A stretch of 64,000 bases of DNA from Flavobacterium sp. HSC-32F16. Lineage in GTDB: Bacteria; Bacteroidota; Bacteroidia; Flavobacteriales; Flavobacteriaceae. Shown here in pieces: positions 53,278-61,624 of this stretch. Below the pieces are notes generated by a model, which did no database searches, was not told the origin of the DNA, and worked only from the letters and a program-made list of their open reading frames with translations. Numbering within the stretch: the stretch's first letter is position 1; each line of letters starts with the position of its first letter. Where the stretch lies: positions 682,001 through 746,000 of the forward strand of contig NZ_JALKAC010000001.1 of NCBI RefSeq assembly GCF_024171645.1. Reading direction: 5' to 3'. Both the position numbers and the translations under genes were made by a program.

Positions 53278-56202
53278 ATGAAAAAAAGTCTACATCTTAA
53301 CATTACGAGGCGCCTTTTTAGTTTTTTTCTATTAAACTTTGCTTTATTAATTTCATCGCAATCCTATTCTCAATACATTACTCAAAACCTCGCTCCTACA
53401 GCTGTAATAAAAGAAGGTCTTGCTCTTGAACAATCTCCCGACGGAAGAATTTTTATTGCCGAAAGAGCCGGAATTGTCAAAGTATTTCAAAACAATACGG
53501 TCTCGACAGTTTTTACGGTAAATACCGTAACAGATGCTGAACAAGGTTTACTCGGTTTAACGCTTCATCCTAACTTTGCTGTAAACGGCTATATTTATGT
53601 TTTTTATGCCATAAATGACGGCGTAGTGAGACATCGAATAGAAAGAATCAAAATCGACAATACCAATCAGGTTGTCAACAGACAGGAAATTTTACTTTTA
53701 GAACCTATTGGCGGCGGATTCCATAATGGCGGTGATTTAAAATTTTTCAACGGTTATCTTTATGTGACCGTTGGCGATAGTCAGCAAAATACAAATTCAC
53801 AAGATTTAGATACATATAAAGGAAAAATTCTACGTTTAACAGAAGATGGACTCCCGGCTCCCGGAAATCCTTATTATGGAAACGGTTCTACACAAATACA
53901 AAGCATCTGGGTGTACGGTTTTAGAAATCCGTGGAGACTGGTTCCCAATGAAACAGCCAATAAATTATATGTTTTGGATGTTGGAACGTCTTGGGAAGAA
54001 ATAAACGAAATCAGCAATCCGGCTATTCGTAATTATGCGTGGGGACATCCGCAGGGAGGTGACGGAAAACAAACCGAAACTAATCTATTTACCAATCCAG
54101 TTTTTACATATGGAACCGGAACCATTGGAAATGCATTGACAAACGGCGTACTTTACAATCCAACGATTTCACGTTATCCTAATCTTCAGGGGAAATTTAT
54201 CATAAAAGATTATGTTCGAACAGAAATCAGGTCATTTGATCCTAATATTGCTGATCCGGTTTCGACAACTTTCTTTAATGCACCGCAGGCGCAGCAATAT
54301 GTTCTTGGAATGATGTTAGGCAATGATGGCTATATTTATTACTGTGCCTACGGAAACAACGGTTCTTTAATTAAACTGGATTATATTGAAACGGCTGCTC
54401 CAACAATTGTAAATCATCCCGTTTCTCAATCTATAATGGAAACCAATCCCGTAACTTTTACAGTTTCGGCAAGCGGTACAGGATTAACTTATCAATGGCA
54501 GTTCAACAACGTAAATATTAACGGAGCAACTGCAGCAACGTATACAATCGCAAATGTTACCAATGTAAATGCCGGAAATTATAGAGTAATTGTTACTAAT
54601 ACTGCTGGAAATGCAACCAGCAATCCCGCAGTTTTAACCGTTACGCCGTTTAGCAATGCGCCAACTGTATCAATAGTTTCTCCTTTACCAACATTAAAAT
54701 GGAATGCTGATGATATTGTACACTTTGAAGCCACAGCAGCAGATGTCGAAGACGGAGCTTTGCCTCCAAGTGCTTTTTCATGGAATATCGATCTTTTTCA
54801 CGAAGATATTCCGGGAGCAGGACACTCACATCCGGGTGCAAGTCCGCAAGGCGTAAAAGCTGGAAATTTTACAGCTTCTAATCAGGGAGAAAAAACACCA
54901 AATGTATGGTATCGTTTTACCGTAAAAGTAACCGACAGTAATGGTTTAACAGGCACAGCTTTTGTCGACATCAAACCTAATTTAGTTGATGTTACAGTAA
55001 CAAGTTCGCCGGTTCCGCTCAATTTAGAATTCAATCAAAAGCCAGTTACAGCACCTTCAACAAAACAAGTCGTGGCAAATGCAGCTTTGCAAACCTTAAA
55101 TGCACCCACTCCGCAATATATAGATAACACTCGCTACGATTTTGATCACTGGGGTCAGGGCGGAACTGCCAATCAAACTTTTAAAGCTCCAGCGGCAGGA
55201 ACAATTACATACACCGCATTCTATACAGCTACAGTGCTTCAAAATGCACCTTATCAAGGATTAACTGCCCAAATTCCGGGTGTTATTGAAGCCGAAAATT
55301 ATGACATTGGCCCAAGTGCTTTTCTGGATAAAAATGGCGGAGGAGACACACCGTACCGACCTGGTGACGGCGTAGGAACAGATGTCTGCAACGAAGGCGG
55401 ATTTAATCTTTCTTATGTAGTAAAAGACGAATGGTTAAAATATACCGCAAGAGTAAACACAACCGGAAACTATACTATAAATCTACGAATTGCGACTCCA
55501 TATAATACGAGAAAATTACATCTTGAAGTCGATGGTGTAAATGTAACCGGAGTGGTGAATATTCCAAATACAGGAGGATTCCAAAACTGGCAGACCTTTG
55601 CAATTCCAAATATTCCATTAACGCAGGGAAATCATGTTATTACTTTGTATTTTGATGAAAATGACACCAATGTAAACAAAATGGAATTTGTACTGTCAGG
55701 AAGTACGGCTGCTCCTATCGCCGATTTTGAAGTAACACCTCAAATGGGCTGTATTAATACTCCGGTAATTTTCACGTCTGTTTCTGTAGGAACAGTAGAC
55801 AATTATCTTTGGAGTTTTGGCGAAGGCGCACAACCGGCAACTGCAACAGGAGTTGGTCCGCATACCGTAATTTATGGTACAGAAGGAACAAAATCGGTTT
55901 CATTAACCGTTAGTAATTCAATTGGAAGCAATGTAAAAAACAATTCCCCTTTTATGGTTCATAATTGTAATCTGGGAGTTGAAAATCCGAATGGAGAATC
56001 AAACAAAATCATCGTTTATCCCAATCCGTCAAAAGGATTATTTCATTTGTCTAAAGAGTTGGAATGGAGTGTATTTTCTGCTGCCGGAAGTAAAATTAAG
56101 CAGGGTAAAGGAAATGAAATTTCAATTTTTGAGCAGGCATCCGGAATTTACTTTCTAAAAACAAATGCCTCATCTAAAGCGATTCCAATCACCAAACAAT
56201 AA
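53278..56202 (+). CDS. T9SS-exported multidomain sugar dehydrogenase-like protein
   Basis: This is a 974-residue secreted protein with a signal peptide (about 1-32, ending YSQ). Domains in order are: a GSDH-type PQQ sugar-dehydrogenase propeller (about 35-365: GLTLHPNFAVNGYIYVFYA, VYGFRNPWRLVPNE); an Ig-like domain (about 370-455: LTYQWQFNNVNINGATAATY); a beta domain (about 460-650); a CBM6-type sugar-binding domain (about 660-805: GVIEAENYDIGPSAFLDKNG); a PKD domain (about 810-895: YLWSFGEGAQPA); and a T9SS type A C-terminal signal (IIVYPNPSKGLFHLSKELEW). The product would be surface-attached or released, acting on a carbohydrate. The substrate is unknown. Confidence 0.85.
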   Translation: MKKSLHLNITRRLFSFFLLNFALLISSQSYSQYITQNLAPTAVIKEGLALEQSPDGRIFIAERAGIVKVFQNNTVSTVFTVNTVTDAEQGLLGLTLHPNFAVNGYIYVFYAINDGVVRHRIERIKIDNTNQVVNRQEILLLEPIGGGFHNGGDLKFFNGYLYVTVGDSQQNTNSQDLDTYKGKILRLTEDGLPAPGNPYYGNGSTQIQSIWVYGFRNPWRLVPNETANKLYVLDVGTSWEEINEISNPAIRNYAWGHPQGGDGKQTETNLFTNPVFTYGTGTIGNALTNGVLYNPTISRYPNLQGKFIIKDYVRTEIRSFDPNIADPVSTTFFNAPQAQQYVLGMMLGNDGYIYYCAYGNNGSLIKLDYIETAAPTIVNHPVSQSIMETNPVTFTVSASGTGLTYQWQFNNVNINGATAATYTIANVTNVNAGNYRVIVTNTAGNATSNPAVLTVTPFSNAPTVSIVSPLPTLKWNADDIVHFEATAADVEDGALPPSAFSWNIDLFHEDIPGAGHSHPGASPQGVKAGNFTASNQGEKTPNVWYRFTVKVTDSNGLTGTAFVDIKPNLVDVTVTSSPVPLNLEFNQKPVTAPSTKQVVANAALQTLNAPTPQYIDNTRYDFDHWGQGGTANQTFKAPAAGTITYTAFYTATVLQNAPYQGLTAQIPGVIEAENYDIGPSAFLDKNGGGDTPYRPGDGVGTDVCNEGGFNLSYVVKDEWLKYTARVNTTGNYTINLRIATPYNTRKLHLEVDGVNVTGVVNIPNTGGFQNWQTFAIPNIPLTQGNHVITLYFDENDTNVNKMEFVLSGSTAAPIADFEVTPQMGCINTPVIFTSVSVGTVDNYLWSFGEGAQPATATGVGPHTVIYGTEGTKSVSLTVSNSIGSNVKNNSPFMVHNCNLGVENPNGESNKIIVYPNPSKGLFHLSKELEWSVFSAAGSKIKQGKGNEISIFEQASGIYFLKTNASSKAIPITKQ

Positions 56203-56232
56203 GCATTAGTTTTGATTTGAAAGAATATATTG

Positions 56233-56262
56233 AATAACGTCCAGCCATAACTGGACGTTATT
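56233..56262 (+). terminator. Terminator after the T9SS protein gene
   Basis: AATAACGTCCAG and CTGGACGTTATT form a 12-bp perfect stem with a 6-nt loop, followed by TATTTTTA. Confidence 0.85.
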
Positions 56263-56314
56263 TATTTTTAGAAACTAAAAAAATGGTGCCTTCGTGCCTT
56301 TGCGGCAAAAAAAT

Positions 56315-57064
56315 CTAAATCGAAAAATAAGGCGTCAAAATATCTTCAAAATTATAAAGTCCTTTTTTCTTATCTTTCAAATTCTCCGCCACAAAAACGA
56401 CTCCGTTTCCAAAAGCTTCTCTTGAAATTGATTCGTGAATTAAACGAACCGTTTGATACGGAAATCCAAATATAACTTCGTGTTTTCCAACGATTCCTCC
56501 TGCCCTTACCGAGTTAATGTTTTCTTTTTCAACATCCAGAGCTTCGGCAATTTTTAATGCAGTGCCCGATGTGCCTTGTTTTTTCTTAAAATGTTCTTCA
56601 TTGACTTCAATATCAACCCAAGGGGCAATTTTCTTTAAAAACTTAGCCGCAAACAATAAATAATTTACTCCTAATGTGATGTTTGGCGACCAGAAAACAG
56701 TCGTTTTATTAGATAATTTTTTAAGTAGTTTTAGTTCATCTTCTTGATAATGAGAAATAGCAGAAATAATTTTAACGTTTTTTAATGCAGCTGATTCGCC
56801 ATAAGTGTAAATCCCTTCATTCGATGAAAAATCAATAATAACATCAACCGGATGTTTCTCCAATAATTCATCTATACTTGTAGTCGCACTTGAGTAAATT
56901 AATCCGGGTTCTTCTGACTCAACTCCGAAAAATTCAGGAACAGATCTGTGTTCTAAAACTTTACTTTGTCTTAAAACCCACTCCAGCGAGAATTTTTTGT
57001 TTTCCAGTAATATTGACGCTACTGATTTTCCAGTCTTTCCGAATCCGATTAATCCTATTTTCAT
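56315..57064 (-). CDS. DapB-like protein with altered active site
   Basis: From the ATG at 57064 (MKIGLIGFGKTGKSVASILL) this is a 249-residue protein; the frame extends to 57130 but the added residues are not family-like. It has the dihydrodipicolinate reductase fold: a GxGxxG nucleotide loop, VDVIIDFSSNEGI, and a C-terminal substrate domain with NITLGVNYLLFAAKF. The DapB signature E-H-H-x3-K-x-D-x-P-S-G-T-A reads EEHFKKKQGTSGTA here. Counted from SGTA, the first catalytic His becomes Glu, while the second His and the Lys remain, Asp becomes Gln and Pro becomes Thr. It may be a paralogue with another substrate. Confidence 0.7.
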   Translation of the reverse strand: MKIGLIGFGKTGKSVASILLENKKFSLEWVLRQSKVLEHRSVPEFFGVESEEPGLIYSSATTSIDELLEKHPVDVIIDFSSNEGIYTYGESAALKNVKIISAISHYQEDELKLLKKLSNKTTVFWSPNITLGVNYLLFAAKFLKKIAPWVDIEVNEEHFKKKQGTSGTALKIAEALDVEKENINSVRAGGIVGKHEVIFGFPYQTVRLIHESISREAFGNGVVFVAENLKDKKKGLYNFEDILTPYFSI

Positions 57065-57450
57065 ATAATATTTTTTAAATTGAGCATGAAACTCGTTAGC
57101 AGAAATTGATACTTTTAGAAGGCATAACAATCAGGAAATTGCTTCAAAAAAAAGCCTCTAAAATATCCTAGTTCGATAAAAATAGGAAAATTGTAACAGT
57201 TTCGCTAATTAAAATCCACTTTTATAACAATTCAGGAAGTACTTAACAAGAATTATTCTGCTAATACGATTTTCCTGCATTAGTGTTTAAAGTTCTCATC
57301 AAAAGGGATTTTGCAGCTAAATTTCTACACTTATTTTCCTTCGTAATATTTAAAAAAAATAGCAGTAAAAAAAAGATTTAGTAATATACAACTCAACATA
57401 TTTTGACTAGTTTTATGGCCTGATACCCCCCGAATCAATATCAGTAAATA
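57065..57450. other. 386-bp gap without recognised gene
   Basis: This region between divergent genes must hold the promoters of the DapB-like gene and of the DUF1810 gene. It is AT-rich, with a CCCCCC run at about 57426-57431. I see no ORF, repeat or RNA gene. Confidence 0.4.
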
Positions 57451-57885
57451 ATGGCTTACAATACGAAAGAATTAGTACGATTTTTAGATGCTCAAAACAA
57501 GCTGTATTTAACAGCTCTTGATGAAATAAAAAAAGGTAAAAAGGAATCTCCGTGGATGTGGTTTATTTTTCCTCAAATAAAAGGAATGGGTTCCAGCGAC
57601 ACTTCTAAGTTTTACGAAATTAAAAGTGCCGATGAAGCTATTGCTTTTTTAGAACATCCTATTTTAGGAAAACATCTTGTAGAAATTACTGCCGAATTAA
57701 TCAAAAAGGAAGAAGAAACAGTAAGCGATATATTTGGAATTCCTGATGTCGAGAAACTTCAGTCCTGTATGACATTGTTTGCCAGCATTCAAAACTCAGA
57801 ACCGGTTTTTCAGGAAGTGCTGCATAAATTTTTCGATGGATCATCAGATTTTCATACACTTCAGTTACTATACAGTAATTTATAA
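57451..57885 (+). CDS. DUF1810 family protein
   Basis: This 144-residue cytoplasmic protein has the DUF1810 core: RFLDAQNKLYLTALDEIKKG, then ESPWMWFIFPQIKGMGSSDT and IFGIPDVEKLQSCMTLF. The family is linked to ADP-ribose or NAD-related chemistry in some reports I recall, but the role is not settled. No operon partner. Confidence 0.85.
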   Translation: MAYNTKELVRFLDAQNKLYLTALDEIKKGKKESPWMWFIFPQIKGMGSSDTSKFYEIKSADEAIAFLEHPILGKHLVEITAELIKKEEETVSDIFGIPDVEKLQSCMTLFASIQNSEPVFQEVLHKFFDGSSDFHTLQLLYSNL

Positions 57886-57942
57886 GAAGTAAGAATCACT
57901 TTGCAAATCTGAAAGATCTTTTAAAAATAAGGTCGATTTAAC

Positions 57943-57984
57943 TGCATTTCTAAATAAGATATTTATATTTGCAACGCTGTTGCG
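57943..57984 (+). promoter_or_regulatory. Promoter and operator of the ABC/TonB operon (twin of 12019-12060)
   Basis: TGCATTT, AAATAAGA and TATATTTGCAAC recur in the same order and spacing as at 12019-12051. The -7 box is TATATTTG (57964-57971). TGCAAC-GCT-GTTGCG at 57970-57984 contains a perfect GCAAC/GTTGC palindrome. It resembles a repressor site overlapping the start point, and the same regulator as in the zinc locus is inferred. Confidence 0.65.
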
Positions 57985-58036
57985 TTTATTTGTTTGATAA
58001 TTAAACATTTAAATATCCAAACAGAAATATCACGGA

Positions 58037-58387
58037 ATGAAAAAGAAGATTACAATCGTAAATTTCCTAATGTCTTTTATAGTATTGTTCGCCATGCTGT
58101 TTCAGACAGTTCACTCCTACGAGCATATTTTAAAGCAGTCCGCAGAGAAACGCTGTGAACATAAATATACACCTGGTCAAAAAGAAATAACGCACAGCCA
58201 CTCGGTCGATACAAATTGTCCTATTTGTCATTTTGCTTTCAGTACGTTTATTCCAAATTCATTTCAGGTATTTACATTTCACAAAACAATTGTTGAAACC
58301 TCTTATATATTCCTTTATTTTGAGGGCATTTCAACCTTTTTCAAAGGCAGTCTTTTTGCACTGCGCGCACCACCTGCATTCTTTTAA
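58037..58387 (+). CDS. Cys/His-rich small envelope protein, paralogue of 12084-12428
   Basis: This 116-residue protein has a hydrophobic N-terminal segment (about 5-25) with the same VLFAMLFQTVHSYEHI pattern, a His/Cys-rich centre (KRCEHKYT, THSHSVDTNCPICHF) and the tail FFKGSLFALRAPPAFF. It shares the CxICHF motif and tail with the zinc-locus protein. It leads the operon of ABC ATPase, TonB receptor and two permeases. A role in handling metal at the envelope is inferred; no named family is recognised. Confidence 0.65.
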   Translation: MKKKITIVNFLMSFIVLFAMLFQTVHSYEHILKQSAEKRCEHKYTPGQKEITHSHSVDTNCPICHFAFSTFIPNSFQVFTFHKTIVETSYIFLYFEGISTFFKGSLFALRAPPAFF

Positions 58388-58621
58388 TTACTACAATTTT
58401 ATTTTTCAACTAAAATAACCTTTTTCTGCTTAATTGAAATTGGCAAAAGAAAAACTTATTTTATTATTTTTTGATTTGGAATTTTTAAAGCCAATCAAAA
58501 AACTTATTATTTCATTGCAGTAATTCTCCAATAAAAAATCTAACAATCAAGCTTTAAAATCATAAAAAGCCTGAAAGTTCTACATCTATTTTAAAAATCA
58601 ATTTTCTCAATAAATAAACTT

Positions 58622-59317
58622 ATGCTTACAGCAAAAAACCTGACCAAAAAATATGGCGATCATACGGCTTTGAATGCCTTAAACTTAACGATTAAAGAAG
58701 GAGAAATCTTTGCTCTTTTAGGACAAAACGGCGCCGGAAAAACTACTACCATTAATTTATTTTTAGGTTTTATTGAACCTACATCGGGAGAATTAGAAAT
58801 CAACAACATTTCGGTTACCGAAAATAATCAGGAAACCAAAAAACATGTCGCATATATTCCCGAAACCGTAATGTTGTACCCAAATCTTACAGGTTTAGAG
58901 AATCTTAAATTCTTTTCGTCATTGGCAGGATTTAAATATTCTGCGGGAGAATTGACGTATTTTTTAAACAAAGCCGGGCTTCAGGCTGGAGCACACGACC
59001 AAAATCTAGGCGGTTATTCTAAAGGAATGCGCCAGAAAGTGGGAATCGCAATTGCGATTGCTAAAAAAGCAAAAGTGCTTTTACTGGACGAACCTACGAG
59101 TGGTTTAGATCCAAAAGCGTCTAACGAATTCTCGCAGATTTTAAAAGAACTTTCGGCAGACGGAACGGCAATTTTAATGGCTACTCATGATATTTTCAGA
59201 GCCAGAGAAGTTGCTTCGCATATTGGGATTATGAAACAGGGAAATTTAGTTACCGTTATTGAAGCCGATAAAATATCAGCCAATGAACTGGAAGATTTAT
59301 ATTTACAAACTGTTTAA
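58622..59317 (+). CDS. ABC transporter ATP-binding protein
   Basis: This is a 231-residue ATPase with Walker A GQNGAGKTTT (near 35-44), Q-loop region, signature NLGGYSKGMRQKVG (near 127), Walker B VLLLDEPTSGLDP (near 149) and H-loop THDIF (near 183). The sequence resembles the CcmA/NosF-like group that pairs with ABC-2 permeases. Its gene ends 1 bp before the TonB receptor gene, and the permeases come after that, so all four belong to one operon. Confidence 0.9.
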   Translation: MLTAKNLTKKYGDHTALNALNLTIKEGEIFALLGQNGAGKTTTINLFLGFIEPTSGELEINNISVTENNQETKKHVAYIPETVMLYPNLTGLENLKFFSSLAGFKYSAGELTYFLNKAGLQAGAHDQNLGGYSKGMRQKVGIAIAIAKKAKVLLLDEPTSGLDPKASNEFSQILKELSADGTAILMATHDIFRAREVASHIGIMKQGNLVTVIEADKISANELEDLYLQTV

Positions 59318-59318
59318 G

Positions 59319-61619
59319 ATGAAAAATATATTCTCACTTTTACTCTTAATAAGCGGTACGCATTTCATCCAGGCTCAAAATAACAATAACAAAGTTAAAG
59401 ACAGCATTGCAAAAGATTCTCTTGAAATGGTAACCAAACGAAATGAATTACAGACTGTTGAAATTGTAGGTCGTTCGACCAAAAAGTACAACAGCGATTA
59501 TTCATTTGCCGCTACTAAAATTGCTGCTTTAAACAAAGATATTCCGCAGTCTATTTCGACTATAACCAAAGAATTAATTACTGATAAAGGTGCTTTTTAT
59601 CTGGCCGATGCCGTTAAAATGTCGAGTGGTGTAATTCCCGCTAGTTATTACAATCAATATACAATTCGTGGTATTAGTCAAAATGAAGAAGGCCAGATAA
59701 TCAACGGAATGCGAACACGCCAGTATTATTTTTTACAGCCTTTAACAAGCAACATAGAACGTGTTGAAGTAATAAAAGGTCCGTCGAGTGCTACATTTTC
59801 TTCTGTTGATCCGGGGGGAAGTATTAATATGGTAACCAAAAAACCTTTGGCAATTGACCGAAAAGAAATCAGCATGAGCGTGGGAAGTTTTAGTACTCTG
59901 CGCGGAACGCTTGATTTTACCGGTCCCTTAAACGAATCTAAAACACTTTTATATCGTGTAAATGGTGCGTATCAGCAGGCAAAATCATTTCGTGATTTAG
60001 TCAATAATAAATCGTTTTTGATCTCGCCTTCTTTTAGTTATATCCCAAATGAAAAAACGGCGATTAACACCGAGTTAATTTTAAGCGATATGAACGGAAT
60101 TCTGGATCGCGGACAGCCTATTTTTGGTGCCTCTGCCGGAAAAACCAGTTTAAATAAAACGCCGATAAGTTTAAATCTTGGCGCTCCAAGTGATTTTTTC
60201 AAGTCGAAAGAAATGATTTTGACGACCAATTTTTCCCATAAATTCAATTCGAAAATTGGTTTTAACGCTTCATACATGAAACAAACCTGGAACGAAGATT
60301 TACAGGAACACAGAACGACAAATGCTTTTGGGGTTGATATGAACAATCAGCCCGTTACCAATCTGGCGATGATGCAGTTTGTACAGCGCCAGCAAAATTG
60401 GGATATCGACAATTTAAGTGCTTATTTAAACTTCGATTTAAAAACCGGAAAACTCAATCATAAATTATTGACGGGCTACGATTTAAGCAGCTGGAACAAA
60501 AACAAAGGCGGCGGACAAAATGCGGCGCGAGGTTATGTACTAAATGACGGAACGGTTGCGAGCAGTTTTGTTTTGGCGAATGCCTCAAATTACCAAACTA
60601 TTACTATTGACGGCGTTGTCATGCCAAAACCAAACGTTGATTATTTTAATTTGAGTAATCCAAGCTACAAACTTACAAGTCCCGAAGATTATACGCTGAA
60701 TGTGAGAACGGCTCTGCCATCGGCATTAACGACTACAAATGCGATTTACATTCAGGATCAGATTCAATGGGAAAAGTTTACTTTTTTATTAGGATTGCGA
60801 AACGAATGGTTTGAAGATATTACAAACTATGAAACCAATAACGAACTGAAAGTTAAAAAATCAGCTTTACTGCCAAGAGTTGGAATTACTTATGCCGTAA
60901 ACAATGCCATAAATGTGTATACAACATATCTTGAAGGGTATCAGCCACAATCAAATACGGTTACTTTAATGCCTCAGACGGGAACTTTACCAGGTGGAAG
61001 TTTATTTGATCCGCTGGAAAGTGATTTAAAAGAAGTGGGAATTAAAACTACTTTTTTTAACAACTCGATGAGTTTTAATGCTGCAATTTATGAAATCAGA
61101 CAGCGTAATATTTTAATGAATGCCAATGATCCTGTAAATCCTGATTTACTGGTTACGAGAGGTGCTGAACGCAGTCGTGGTTTTGAGTGCGATTTGGCAG
61201 GATATATTACACCAGACTGGCAGATTAATGCCTCGTACAGTTATATTGATGCCGAAATTATCAAAGACAATAATCCGGCTTTAATTGGTGCCAGAAAGCA
61301 AAACACACCAAAAAACAGCGCCAATTTATGGACACGCTACAATTTTGCTTCGGATTCTGATTTGCAAGATTTTGGAATTGGAATTGGAATGCAGTATCAA
61401 AGCAGTAAAATTCCTTGGTTTACCCGAGATTTTACACTTCCTGATTTTACCATTTTTGATGCCGCTTTATTCTACAAACCAAATAAAAGTAATGTGCAGA
61501 TTGCTGTAAATGCTGGCAATTTATTAAACAAAACGTATTGGCTGGGCGCACAGAATTATTTGCGTTTATTTCCGGGAAGTCCTAGAAACGTAAGCCTTAC
61601 CGTAACTTATAAATTTTAA
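59319..61619 (+). CDS. TonB-dependent siderophore-type receptor inside the ABC operon
   Basis: From the ATG at 59319, one base after the ATPase stop, this is a 766-residue receptor with signal peptide (about 1-20, HFIQAQ). The frame extends to 59259 but that would overlap the ATPase. The plug has NKDIPQSISTITKELITDKG, VEVIKGPSSATFSSVDPGGS and NMVTKKP, the siderophore-receptor pattern. The barrel ends in PRNVSLTVTYKF. It lacks the N-terminal carboxypeptidase-like domain present at 48071. Its substrate may be a metal chelate, judging from the shared metal-type promoter. Confidence 0.85.
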   Translation: MKNIFSLLLLISGTHFIQAQNNNNKVKDSIAKDSLEMVTKRNELQTVEIVGRSTKKYNSDYSFAATKIAALNKDIPQSISTITKELITDKGAFYLADAVKMSSGVIPASYYNQYTIRGISQNEEGQIINGMRTRQYYFLQPLTSNIERVEVIKGPSSATFSSVDPGGSINMVTKKPLAIDRKEISMSVGSFSTLRGTLDFTGPLNESKTLLYRVNGAYQQAKSFRDLVNNKSFLISPSFSYIPNEKTAINTELILSDMNGILDRGQPIFGASAGKTSLNKTPISLNLGAPSDFFKSKEMILTTNFSHKFNSKIGFNASYMKQTWNEDLQEHRTTNAFGVDMNNQPVTNLAMMQFVQRQQNWDIDNLSAYLNFDLKTGKLNHKLLTGYDLSSWNKNKGGGQNAARGYVLNDGTVASSFVLANASNYQTITIDGVVMPKPNVDYFNLSNPSYKLTSPEDYTLNVRTALPSALTTTNAIYIQDQIQWEKFTFLLGLRNEWFEDITNYETNNELKVKKSALLPRVGITYAVNNAINVYTTYLEGYQPQSNTVTLMPQTGTLPGGSLFDPLESDLKEVGIKTTFFNNSMSFNAAIYEIRQRNILMNANDPVNPDLLVTRGAERSRGFECDLAGYITPDWQINASYSYIDAEIIKDNNPALIGARKQNTPKNSANLWTRYNFASDSDLQDFGIGIGMQYQSSKIPWFTRDFTLPDFTIFDAALFYKPNKSNVQIAVNAGNLLNKTYWLGAQNYLRLFPGSPRNVSLTVTYKF

Positions 61620-61624
61620 TTTAT

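Noticed and set aside
56281..56312. GTGCCTTCGTGCCTTTGCGG stretch as a possible regulatory repeat
   Set aside because: It resembles a common dispersed intergenic word in Flavobacterium and has no palindromic structure or second copy in the window.
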